A DNA stretch of 5,451 nt from Actinobacteria bacterium UBA4719 (lineage in GTDB: Bacteria > Actinomycetota > Actinomycetes > Actinomycetales > Dermatophilaceae): assembly GCA_002404345.1 (NCBI GenBank), contig DHJN01000011.1:1-5451 (forward strand), read 5' to 3'. Under the pieces are notes generated by a model. The model was not told the origin of the DNA, did no database searches, and worked only from the letters and a program-made list of their open reading frames with translations. Below are positions 1 through 5,152 of this stretch, one piece after another. The translations under genes were made by a program, and so were the position numbers. Within the stretch, counting starts at the first letter, position 1, and each line of letters starts with the position of its first letter.

Positions 1-340
1 GCCTATCTGCGCGCGCTCTTAGAAACATGACGCGGCCTCAGGCTCAGTCTCTCTGGTATGCAGCCCCGGGCGCGGTGACCCAAAGCGACGGCGGTCCCGC
101 CGCCGCGCCGCTCGGCGATGTACCCGCATCGCAGCAGCTCCGGCCCGGCGCCGGCAATCGTCAACAGCGCCAGGCCGCCCGTTTCGCGGCTGTGCCTCTA
201 CAAGCCCGATCCATGGGGGTCCACCAATGTCAGCAACAGGCCGGTTGTCGTCAGTTCGTCACGGAGCCGTTGCCCCGCGACTACCAAGACCGTGCCCGCC
301 CGGACCGCCCCAGTGAAGGGCTGTTCGCAGGCGCCCCGAA
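1..340. other. No supportable gene; possible decayed coding remnants
   Basis: I see no intact gene here. On the plus strand, an ATG at 27 opens a frame to 344. Its first residues (MTRPQAQSLWYAAPGAV) resemble the start of zinc-dependent alcohol dehydrogenase-like proteins, which often begin with an ALWY..PG pattern, but the resemblance ends after about 30 residues and there is no Shine-Dalgarno sequence. On the minus strand, the frame from 344 to 201 reads like protein (VRAGTVLVVAGQRLRDELTT near its middle) and then stops. It has no clear start codon and I do not recognise it. High GC content makes long open frames common by chance on both strands. I infer that this may be eroded gene ends next to the toxin-antitoxin locus, but the evidence is weak. 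Confidence 0.3.
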
Positions 341-682
341 CTAGAGGTCGAGGACGTTCCGCAGTCCCCGATCGACCTCGCGCAGCAACGCCAATGGCGC
401 GAGGCCGGTTTGTTCGGTGAGATCTGTCTTGTTCAGAGTGACCACAGCAGTGACGTTGACGACCGAGTCTTTGGGTAGACCCGTGACAGCCGCGGGCAGG
501 AACACGTTGCCGGGCATCGTTGCCAAGTCTGTGTTGGACGTCATGACGACGGCCACCACCGTAGCCAACCGGCTCTTGCTAAACGTCTCTGCCGAGATCA
601 CCAGCACCGGTCGACGCTTAGCCGGGCGAGACCCAGCCGGTGCACCCAGATCCGCCCAGTAGATACCGCCCCGCTCGATCAC
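341..682 (-). CDS. mazF: MazF-family endoribonuclease toxin (MazF6-like)
   Basis: This 113-residue protein has the normal length for the PemK/MazF fold. It opens with the typical RGxIYWADLG segment (residues 4-12), followed by RRPVLVIS (23-30), the TSNT loop (48-51), MPGNVFLP (56-63) and DSVVNVTAVVTLNK (72-85). From memory, the order and wording match M. tuberculosis MazF6 (Rv1991c) closely. MazF toxins cut single-stranded RNA at short sequences and stop translation in the cytoplasm; MazF6 is reported to cut 23S rRNA as well as mRNA. The same cleavage site here is an inference. The start is GTG at 682, sharing 4 bp (GTGA) with the mazE stop, which implies translational coupling with the antitoxin made first. 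No catalytic-core deletion or frameshift is visible, so the toxin looks functional. Confidence 0.95.
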   Translation of the reverse strand: MIERGGIYWADLGAPAGSRPAKRRPVLVISAETFSKSRLATVVAVVMTSNTDLATMPGNVFLPAAVTGLPKDSVVNVTAVVTLNKTDLTEQTGLAPLALLREVDRGLRNVLDL

Positions 683-927
683 CAGCCGCCCGAACCATCG
701 GCCAGGACACGATGCCCCAAGGCGACGGCGTCCGCTGTGGAGTCGTCTCGCTCTGACATTGCGGCCACCGCTTGGTCAATCTGGCGCGTCACCGATTCGG
801 CGTCGAGCTCGTCCAGGTAGCGCGCGGCAGCTCTGGTAAAGAACTCTGATCGGCTCATACCTAGATCGTGGGCACGACGGGATGCCTTCTCGAACGTCTC
901 ATCAGGTACCGAGATCGCGGTCTTCAT
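679..927 (-). CDS. mazE: MazE-type ribbon-helix-helix antitoxin (MazE6-like)
   Basis: This 82-residue protein starts with a ribbon-helix-helix DNA-binding domain: the beta strand MKTAISVPDETFEKASRRA (1-19), then helix-turn-helix-like LGMSRSEFFTRAAARYL (22-38). The acidic C-terminal half (39-82, with EL, ESV, SERDDS and ending GGW) fits the flexible tail that wraps and neutralises MazF. From memory it matches M. tuberculosis MazE6 (Rv1991A) strongly in the first 40 residues. In this family the dimer binds its own promoter and represses the operon, more tightly with the toxin bound. I chose the ATG at 925-927 because the homology begins exactly there. The frame stays open further upstream, but that stretch is not antitoxin-like. 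There is no Shine-Dalgarno sequence, consistent with a leaderless mRNA. Confidence 0.93.
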   Translation of the reverse strand: MKTAISVPDETFEKASRRAHDLGMSRSEFFTRAAARYLDELDAESVTRQIDQAVAAMSERDDSTADAVALGHRVLADGSGGW

Positions 928-933
928 CCACGA

Positions 934-939
934 AGTATA
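934..939 (-). promoter_or_regulatory. -10 element of the mazEF promoter (likely leaderless)
   Basis: The minus strand reads TATACT here, a 5/6 match to the bacterial -10 consensus. It ends 6 bases before the A of the mazE ATG at 927, so transcription should begin at or within a base or two of that ATG. There is no Shine-Dalgarno sequence in between. Leaderless mRNAs are common in actinomycetes. I do not see a good -35 hexamer; TGCGTA at 957-962 lies at the right distance but matches poorly. The 167-bp gap from here to the end of the cysteine desulfurase gene at 1095 holds no other gene or convincing terminator that I can support. Confidence 0.55.
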
Positions 940-957
940 ACCCGGTATGACCAGGGT
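935..957. promoter_or_regulatory. Candidate MazE operator: 10-bp-phased direct repeats and inverted repeat
   Basis: On the plus strand GTATAACC (935-942) is followed by GTATGACC (945-952), two 8-bp near-copies starting exactly 10 bp apart, i.e. on the same face of the helix. An overlapping inverted repeat, ACCCGGT (940-946) against ACCAGGGT (950-957), has a one-base bulge in its right arm. Both structures cover the -10 hexamer and the spacer upstream of mazE. Ribbon-helix-helix repressors typically bind short tandem or inverted half-sites with this kind of spacing, so autoregulation by MazE/MazEF is a reasonable inference. Confidence 0.45.
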
Positions 958-1094
958 ACGCAGGTCTGCACCAACCTCGCCGCCCGATGGCAGGAGCACC
1001 GGACAGCCCAGCGGCAAACCGCATTCACCGCGTCGCGCCACGATGTCGACCCCGACCCCCTCAGCGCATCCTTGGCTTCCTTGCCGCCCCACGA

Positions 1095-2255
1095 TCAGGC
1101 ACCCCTCAGCCGACGATAGGCCGAGCAGAGGACCGATGACGCCCGCTGGATGTCCGCGGCGGTGGTGCCGCGGCCAAGGGACATTCGCACAGCGCCACGC
1201 GCCACCTCCGGGGCGACTCCCATGGCGAGCAGCACCGCGGAGGGCTCCTCCTCCCCCGCGTGGCACGCCGACCCGGTGGAGGCGGCAACCCCGTCCGCGA
1301 GGGCGAGCAGGTCCCTGCCGCTCACGTGAGGGAAGGAGACGTTCAAGGTGTTGGGCAGGACGTTGCCGGCCGTATGCCGGGTCAGCCCCGGGACCGCTGT
1401 GGACAGGGCGGCCCATAGGTCGTCCCGCAGCCGCGCGATCCTGCTTGACTCCTCCGGCAGCCGCGCGGTCACGATCTCGCAGGCGGCGCCGAGGGCGACA
1501 ATTCCGGCGACGTTCTCGGTGCCTGGTCTCATCCCTGCTTCCTGTCCGCCGCCGAGCAGTACCGGCGCGAGGGCGGTTCCTCGGCGGACGTAGAGCGCGC
1601 CGACTCCCTTGGGCGCGTAGCACTTGTGCCCGGCCACGCTCAACAGGTCGACGCCGAGGGCATCGACGTCGACGACGATCTTGCCGACGGCCTGCGCTGC
1701 GTCGGTGTGCGCCAGGGCACCCACGGCATGGGCCGCGTCGGCGGCTTCAGCCACGGGCATGATGGCACCGGTCTCGTTCTGGGCGAGCATCAACGACACC
1801 AGAGCAACATCAGGGCCCATAGCCGCTTGTACCTCTGCGGCGTCGACGTGCCCGGACTCTCCCACTGGCGGCAGGCTCAGGGCCCAGCCCGATTTTTCCA
1901 GGTACTCACAAGGGCGCAGCGTGGCCGGATGCTCGACGCAGGAGGTCACCAGACGGCGCCGGTCCGCGTCGGCGACAGCTGCGGCTCCGCGGATTGCCAG
2001 GTTGTTGGACTCGGTCCCGCCGGAGGTGAACAGCACCTCGTCCGGCCGGCAGGACAGGGACGCGGCTACCTGCTCGCGGGCGCGCTCTACGGCGTCGCGG
2101 GAGCGTCGGCCGAGAGCATGCTCGCTGGAGGGGTTGCCGAACTGGTCCCGCAGGTAGGGCAGCATCGCCTCGAGCACCTCGGGGAGCACTGGGGTGGTCG
2201 CGTTGTGGTCGAGGTAGATCACCTTGGAGCCTGGCGGGTTCGGGGCGTTGTTCAT
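1095..2255 (-). CDS. Class V aminotransferase-fold cysteine desulfurase (NifS/IscS-like)
   Basis: This complete 386-residue PLP enzyme removes sulfur from L-cysteine, giving alanine and an enzyme-bound persulfide passed on for Fe-S clusters or other sulfur chemistry. Visible family marks are YLDHNATTP (14-22), GNPSSEHALG (40-49), the phosphate-binding GGTESNN (79-85), the PLP-stacking His109 in VEHPAT, HTDAAQAVGK (183-192, with the ring-contacting Asp185), the PLP Schiff-base Lys211 in SVAGHK, RPGTEN (243-248), the persulfide-forming Cys331 in STGSACHAG, and the substrate-carboxylate arginine Arg357 in RMSLGR. Length is normal. The ATG at 2255 has a strong AAGGAG five bases upstream. The gene follows the MFS gene by 30 bp on the same strand, so it is probably the last gene of the sulfur operon. 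No scaffold (IscU/SufU) gene is next to it, which argues against a housekeeping Fe-S operon. I cannot distinguish IscS from NifS or a dedicated accessory desulfurase. Confidence 0.95.
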   Translation of the reverse strand: MNNAPNPPGSKVIYLDHNATTPVLPEVLEAMLPYLRDQFGNPSSEHALGRRSRDAVERAREQVAASLSCRPDEVLFTSGGTESNNLAIRGAAAVADADRRRLVTSCVEHPATLRPCEYLEKSGWALSLPPVGESGHVDAAEVQAAMGPDVALVSLMLAQNETGAIMPVAEAADAAHAVGALAHTDAAQAVGKIVVDVDALGVDLLSVAGHKCYAPKGVGALYVRRGTALAPVLLGGGQEAGMRPGTENVAGIVALGAACEIVTARLPEESSRIARLRDDLWAALSTAVPGLTRHTAGNVLPNTLNVSFPHVSGRDLLALADGVAASTGSACHAGEEEPSAVLLAMGVAPEVARGAVRMSLGRGTTAADIQRASSVLCSAYRRLRGA

Positions 2256-2260
2256 GGGTA

Positions 2261-2289
2261 CTCCTTCAGCCGGGTGCGGTCTCCTTCAG
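2261..2289 (-). repeat. Duplicated 9-bp CTGAAGGAG (two Shine-Dalgarno copies)
   Basis: On the minus strand CTGAAGGAG occurs twice, at 2289-2281 and 2269-2261, 20 bp apart. The first copy contains the TGA stop of the MFS gene (2288-2286). The second copy carries the AAGGAG that serves the cysteine desulfurase ATG at 2255. Only the second has usable spacing. The pair may reflect a small local duplication at the gene junction or a standby ribosome site. Confidence 0.5.
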
Positions 2290-3518
2290 ACATGGGCGGC
2301 CGCACGGGTGGGATGGGTCTCGTACATCCGGAACGCGACGACCAACCCTGAGGCTGCGGTGATTGCGGCGACCACCCAGATGGCCGCGCGGATCCCCCAC
2401 ACGTCGGCGAGCGCGCCGCCAAGGACCGCGCCGATGGCGAAGCCGCCGTCGCGCCAGAGCCGGTAGACCCCCACAGCCCGGGCCCGCCATGCCGGGTGCG
2501 CCACGTCGCCGATGGCCGCCAGCAGAGTGGGGTAGACCATGGCGGTCCCGGCGCCGAGCAGCGCCGAGGCGACGACCCACCCGGCGAACGAGTCACCCAC
2601 CGCGACCAGGGCCAGCCCGAGTGACTGGACGAGCATGCCGGCGACGATCAGCCCCTTGCGACCGATGCGGTCGGACAGTGCGCCCGTGAGCAGCTGTCCA
2701 ACACCCCAGACGGCCGGGTAGATCGCCACGAGCACACCGATCCGCGCCACGGAGAGGCCAGTGGCAGCAAACAGCACTGGAAACAGCCCCCAGGCGAGTC
2801 CGTCGTTGAGGTTGTTGACCATGCCTGCCTGGGTGACCGCCGATAGCGCCGGCTCGCGGAAGCTGGTCTGGGTGAAGACCGCCCGGTTGTCGAGGTCGCC
2901 GTGCAGGTGGTCGTGGCGGCCGTCGGCGCGGGCGGTGTGCAGGCCAGCCTCACGTTGGGCGTGCCCTCGGGTCTCCCGCACGGTCAAAGTCGACAAACCC
3001 AGGCCTAAGGCGGCGAAGGCGATGCCGAGGTAGAAAGGCTGCGGCCGAAGTCCGTGGGTAGCGGCGATGTACCCGGTGGCAAGGGCGGTCGCGGCGACCG
3101 CGCTGTAGCCGGCCGCCTCGTTCAATCCCATCGCCAGTCCTCGCCTGCTGGCGCCGACCAGGTCGATCTTCATGATGACGGTGGTCGACCAGGTCAGGCC
3201 CTGGCTGACGCCCAGGAACACGTTTGCCACGATGACCCAGCCCCACGACGGGGCCCAGATCAGCAGCAACGGGACCGGGACGGCGACCAGCCAGCCGGCG
3301 ACCAGAACCGGTTTGCGGCCGTACCGATCCGACCAGGTCCCGCCGAAGTAGTTAGTCGCGGCCTTGGCCACCCCGAACGCGAGGATGTAGGTCAGGGCGG
3401 CGGTATAGGCGGTGAGGTGGAACTCGCGCACGGCCAGCAGCGGCAGGACGGTGCGCTCCTGGCCGAGCATTCCTCCGACCAGGGCGTTGACCACCACAAG
3501 CAGGCAGAACTGCGCCAC
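2286..3518 (-). CDS. Major facilitator superfamily transporter, start uncertain
   Basis: From the GTG at 3518 this encodes 410 residues with about a dozen hydrophobic segments in two halves, an inner-membrane MFS permease. Motif A appears in both halves: GGTWSDRYGRKP (59-70) after the second segment and GALSDRIGRKG (279-289) after the eighth. The loop between the halves (about 180-215) is hydrophilic and histidine-rich, with RHDHLHGD at 201-208. Substrate is not readable from sequence; the position between a persulfide-handling enzyme and a desulfurase suggests a sulfur compound such as sulfite or thiosulfate, which is inference only. The GTG is the first usable start in frame, but it has no Shine-Dalgarno sequence, and the preceding in-frame codons (LGLRAN, just upstream) look like part of the conserved N-terminus. 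The natural start is probably the ATG at 3583, which is out of frame here by one base. Confidence 0.88.
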   Translation of the reverse strand: MAQFCLLVVVNALVGGMLGQERTVLPLLAVREFHLTAYTAALTYILAFGVAKAATNYFGGTWSDRYGRKPVLVAGWLVAVPVPLLLIWAPSWGWVIVANVFLGVSQGLTWSTTVIMKIDLVGASRRGLAMGLNEAAGYSAVAATALATGYIAATHGLRPQPFYLGIAFAALGLGLSTLTVRETRGHAQREAGLHTARADGRHDHLHGDLDNRAVFTQTSFREPALSAVTQAGMVNNLNDGLAWGLFPVLFAATGLSVARIGVLVAIYPAVWGVGQLLTGALSDRIGRKGLIVAGMLVQSLGLALVAVGDSFAGWVVASALLGAGTAMVYPTLLAAIGDVAHPAWRARAVGVYRLWRDGGFAIGAVLGGALADVWGIRAAIWVVAAITAASGLVVAFRMYETHPTRAAAHV

Positions 3519-3583
3519 GTTCGCGCGAAGCCCGAGCTGTAGGCCCGTGGACCGAGCCGTGTTGGCGAAAGGGGCTGACTCAT
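3519..3583 (-). other. Probable out-of-frame 5' end of the MFS gene
   Basis: The ATG at 3583 begins MSQPLSPTRL and leaves the transporter frame; that frame ends at 3392. The transporter frame itself is open upstream of 3518 (FANTARSTGLQLGLRANVAQ leads into the first membrane segment) but meets a stop at 3596-3594 with no ATG, GTG or TTG in between. Adding a single C to the C4 run on the minus strand (plus-strand G4, 3571-3574) would join the two as MSQPPFANTARSTG and continue into the transporter. This implies a one-base deletion or a homopolymer error in the data. No convincing slippery heptamer for programmed frameshifting is present. Confidence 0.5.
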
Positions 3584-3628
3584 GACACTGGGCTCATGAC
3601 ACTGGGCTCATGACACTGGGCTCATGAC
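3579..3628 (-). repeat. 14-bp tandem repeat, 3.6 copies, at the MBL/MFS junction
   Basis: The plus-strand unit CTCATGACACTGGG occurs three times without change (3579-3592, 3593-3606, 3607-3620), followed by a partial copy CTCATGAC (3621-3628). On the coding (minus) strand each unit contains ATGAG, an ATG overlapping a TGA by the classic ATGA junction. The MBL-rhodanese stop codon (3624-3622) is the first of these junctions. The repeats therefore look like serial duplication of a natural stop/start overlap between the MBL gene and the MFS gene. Identity of the copies points to recent expansion. Confidence 0.95.
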
Positions 3629-3633
3629 CCAGT
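3615..3633. promoter_or_regulatory. Inverted repeat around the MBL-rhodanese stop codon
   Basis: ACTGGG (3615-3620) and CCCAGT (3628-3633) are perfect 6-bp arms around a 7-base loop, CTCATGA, which itself contains the palindrome TCATGA. In the mRNA the loop would expose the UGA stop and the overlapping AUG. There is no T tract, so it does not look like an intrinsic terminator. It may affect re-initiation, or may simply have seeded the tandem duplication. Confidence 0.4.
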
Positions 3634-4986
3634 ATCCAGGGCCACACCGTGGGCTGCGGCCCAGTCCTCGGGGCCGCCGGCCAGCACGGTGACCCCGGTG
3701 GCGCCTGCGCGTTCCAGCAGGCTCGCGCCGGTCATCGCCCGCTCACCGTGGCCGCACATGACGACCACGGGTCGGCCGCGCAGATCGGCGGCTCGGCCAG
3801 CCAGGTCGCCGAGCTCGACATGGGCTGCTCCAGGCAGGTGCCCGGTGGTGAACTCGGCGGTTTGGCGTACGTCCAGGACGGGCTGGCCGGCCACGTCAAC
3901 GGGTTGGAGCAGCGCGGTGCTGCTCAATGGCAACCCGGCCACGACCCAGTCCTCAGGGCCGCCGGTCAGCTCGCCAACGAGGTTGTCGTAGCCGACCTTG
4001 GCGGCCTGCCAGGCGATCTCGGCGGGGTCCTGGTCCAGGCCGCGCACGATCACTATCGGCCGGTCAGGTGAGACGACCCAGCCCAGCCAGGTGGCGAAGG
4101 CGCCGCGCAGCGGGATGGACACGGCACCGGTCAGGTGTCCCGCGGCGTAGTCGGGCACTGGGCGGACGTCGACGACCTGGGCGCCGGACTGTAGCAGCGC
4201 GCTGACCTGCGGCATCGTCAAGGCGGGTGGGACCGGCGCCCCGTCGTACAGTCTGGGCCCGCGCCGGTTGATCTCAGGAAGGCGCAGGAAGTATGCCGGG
4301 AAGGTGCCTAGCGAGCCCAACAGCACCTGGGTGAACTCGTCTTCACCCGAGGTCTGGAGAAGCGGGTTGGTGGCCCGCTCGCGGCCGATGGTGCTGGTGC
4401 GTTCACCGCCGGGTGGGGCCGAGCAGAACGATCCCGCGCCGTGCGTCGGCCACACCTCGACCTCATCGGGCAGGGCCATCAGCCGCTGTAGCGAGTGATA
4501 CTGGGCCCGCGCCAGCTCGACGGTGCGGTCCGGGTCCACCAGGTCGGTGCGGGCTGCGGCGCCTACCAGCAGGGACCCGCCGGTGAACACTCCCAAGGGA
4601 CGTTCGCCGTCGGACAGCAGGAAGGACACGTGCTCGGTGGTGTGGCCGGGGGTGAGCAGCGCGGTCAGGCCCAGCCCGCCGAGGTCGACGTCCTGCCCGT
4701 CGAGCAGCGCTGTGTGCTCGTACTGCCGGTCTCCGGCCGCCGAGGCCAGGACTATTGCCCCGTCGGTGGTGCCGAGCTGCCGAGCCCCGGAGAGGAAGTC
4801 GGCGTGCAGGTGGGTGTCGGCGGCATACGCGACCTGCAACCCCTTGCGCGAAGCCGCCGCACGTACCGAGCGAAGGTCCACGCTGGGATCGACGACCAGG
4901 GCCCGGCCATCCCCGAGGTCGACCACGTAGCTGGTGTTGCCCAGCCCCTCGTCGGGCAGCGGCACGATGTGCGGTGCGGGCATCAT
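3622..4986 (-). CDS. MBL-fold/tandem-rhodanese sulfurtransferase, persulfide dioxygenase family (CstB-like)
   Basis: This 454-residue cytoplasmic protein has three parts. Residues 1 to about 215 are a glyoxalase II/ETHE1-type metallo-beta-lactamase fold: THLHADF (58-64), TPGHT (112-116), ARTDL (145-149) and a PTHGAGSFC segment (180-188). About 255-350 is a rhodanese fold (VDVR at 272, GHLTGA) with Arg315 where the catalytic cysteine would be, hence a pseudo-rhodanese. About 360-450 is a second rhodanese with the expected cysteine, Cys411, in VVVMCGHGERA. This order and length match Staphylococcus CstB (persulfide dioxygenase plus sulfurtransferase), which oxidises low-molecular-weight persulfides to sulfite and thiosulfate. 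ETHE1 binds iron with two His and one Asp; His59 and His115 are present but Gly137 stands in the Asp position (FTGGSLL), so dioxygenase activity is uncertain. Two tandem ATGs open the gene: AGGAG lies 3 bases before the first (4986) and 6 before the second (4983), so initiation at the second is plausible. It is divergent from an ArsR-type repressor. Confidence 0.9.
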   Translation of the reverse strand: MMPAPHIVPLPDEGLGNTSYVVDLGDGRALVVDPSVDLRSVRAAASRKGLQVAYAADTHLHADFLSGARQLGTTDGAIVLASAAGDRQYEHTALLDGQDVDLGGLGLTALLTPGHTTEHVSFLLSDGERPLGVFTGGSLLVGAAARTDLVDPDRTVELARAQYHSLQRLMALPDEVEVWPTHGAGSFCSAPPGGERTSTIGRERATNPLLQTSGEDEFTQVLLGSLGTFPAYFLRLPEINRRGPRLYDGAPVPPALTMPQVSALLQSGAQVVDVRPVPDYAAGHLTGAVSIPLRGAFATWLGWVVSPDRPIVIVRGLDQDPAEIAWQAAKVGYDNLVGELTGGPEDWVVAGLPLSSTALLQPVDVAGQPVLDVRQTAEFTTGHLPGAAHVELGDLAGRAADLRGRPVVVMCGHGERAMTGASLLERAGATGVTVLAGGPEDWAAAHGVALDTGS

Positions 4987-4993
4987 GATCTCC

Positions 4994-5053
4994 TCACGAG
5001 CTCAAGGCATGCGGGTCGAGCTCGCCGACCTGTTGGGCTGACAGTTGTGACAT
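4994..5053 (-). CDS. 19-codon upstream ORF in the MBL-rhodanese leader
   Basis: An ATG at 5053 opens a short ORF, MSQLSAQQVGELDPHALSS, ending in TGA at 4996-4994. A good GGAGG lies seven bases before the ATG. The stop overlaps the AGGAG of the MBL-rhodanese gene (TGAGGAG), so ribosomes finishing the small ORF would be placed for re-initiation 8 bases downstream. The wording resembles the first strand and helix of many small rhodanese proteins, where a segment like ELDPHALLLDVR leads into the core, so I infer it could be the stump of a deleted single-domain rhodanese gene. It has no cysteine and no run of a rare residue typical of an attenuator peptide. Whether it is translated is unknown. Confidence 0.4.
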   Translation of the reverse strand: MSQLSAQQVGELDPHALSS

Positions 5054-5073
5054 GGTCCTGCCTCCGTCATCTA

Positions 5074-5087
5074 CAAGTAATGACTTG
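5074..5087. promoter_or_regulatory. Candidate ArsR operator O1
   Basis: CAAGTAATGACTTG is a perfect 5-bp inverted repeat (CAAGT / ACTTG) around AATG. It shares the pattern CAAGTA-N4-CTTG with the site at 5115-5128, centre to centre 41 bp, about four helical turns. It covers the expected start of transcription for the leftward operon, where a bound repressor would block initiation. Confidence 0.55.
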
Positions 5088-5090
5088 AAT

Positions 5091-5117
5091 AGTCTAGAGA
5101 TCGGACGGCGTTGTCAA
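5091..5117 (-). promoter_or_regulatory. Likely promoter of the leftward sulfur operon
   Basis: The minus strand carries a perfect -35 hexamer TTGACA (5117-5112) and TAGACT (5096-5091, 4/6 match to the -10 consensus), separated by 15 bases. A 17-base spacer would give the poorer GACTAT at 5094-5089. The -35 overlaps the left arm of the operator at 5112-5139 and the expected start, near 5084, falls in operator O1. Transcription would give a leader of about 100 nt holding the short ORF. I see no equally good promoter for the plus-strand regulator gene. Confidence 0.45.
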
Positions 5118-5139
5118 GTACTCTCTTGGAGACTTGACA
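5112..5139. promoter_or_regulatory. Candidate ArsR operator O2 (8-bp perfect inverted repeat)
   Basis: TGTCAAGT (5112-5119) and ACTTGACA (5132-5139) are perfect 8-bp arms 12 bp apart. The left arm also begins a second match, CAAGTACTCTCTTG (5115-5128), to the CAAGTA-N4-CTTG pattern of O1. Each outer arm contains TTGACA on one strand, so the structure overlaps the -35 hexamer of the leftward promoter and lies just before the Shine-Dalgarno sequence of the regulator gene. Binding here could repress both directions, the usual arrangement for a divergent, self-regulating ArsR gene. Confidence 0.6.
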
Positions 5140-5152
5140 TGGAGGACTGCTG

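Noticed and set aside
323..341. Hairpin GTTCG / CGAAC at the end of mazF as a terminator
   Set aside because: The stem has only five pairs around a nine-base loop, overlaps the stop codon and is not followed by a T run.
928..1623. In-frame upstream extension of mazE to an ATG at 1623
   Set aside because: The extra 232 residues are arginine- and glycine-rich, lie mostly out of frame over the cysteine desulfurase on the same strand, and have no family resemblance. The antitoxin homology begins exactly at the ATG at 927.
947..2351. Long plus-strand open frames opposite the cysteine desulfurase
   Set aside because: They are typical shadow frames of high-GC coding sequence, with low-complexity Arg/Pro/Ala translations. 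The minus-strand gene carries all catalytic motifs.
3567..3583. Programmed -1 frameshift at CCCCTTT to join the ATG at 3583 to the transporter
   Set aside because: In the reading frame of that ATG the codons are CCC CTT, which do not form an X XXY YYZ heptamer, and the tRNAs would re-pair poorly. A simple one-base loss is the easier explanation.
3579..3628. CRISPR-like or terminator-like array at the 14-bp repeats
   Set aside because: The units are directly adjacent with no spacers and are too short for a CRISPR, and there is no T tract. The ATGA content explains them better as a duplicated gene junction.
3579..3628. Phase variation by repeat copy number (14 is not a multiple of 3)
   Set aside because: Every unit brings its own ATG, and the last ATG is at a fixed distance from the transporter. 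Gaining or losing units would not change its frame.
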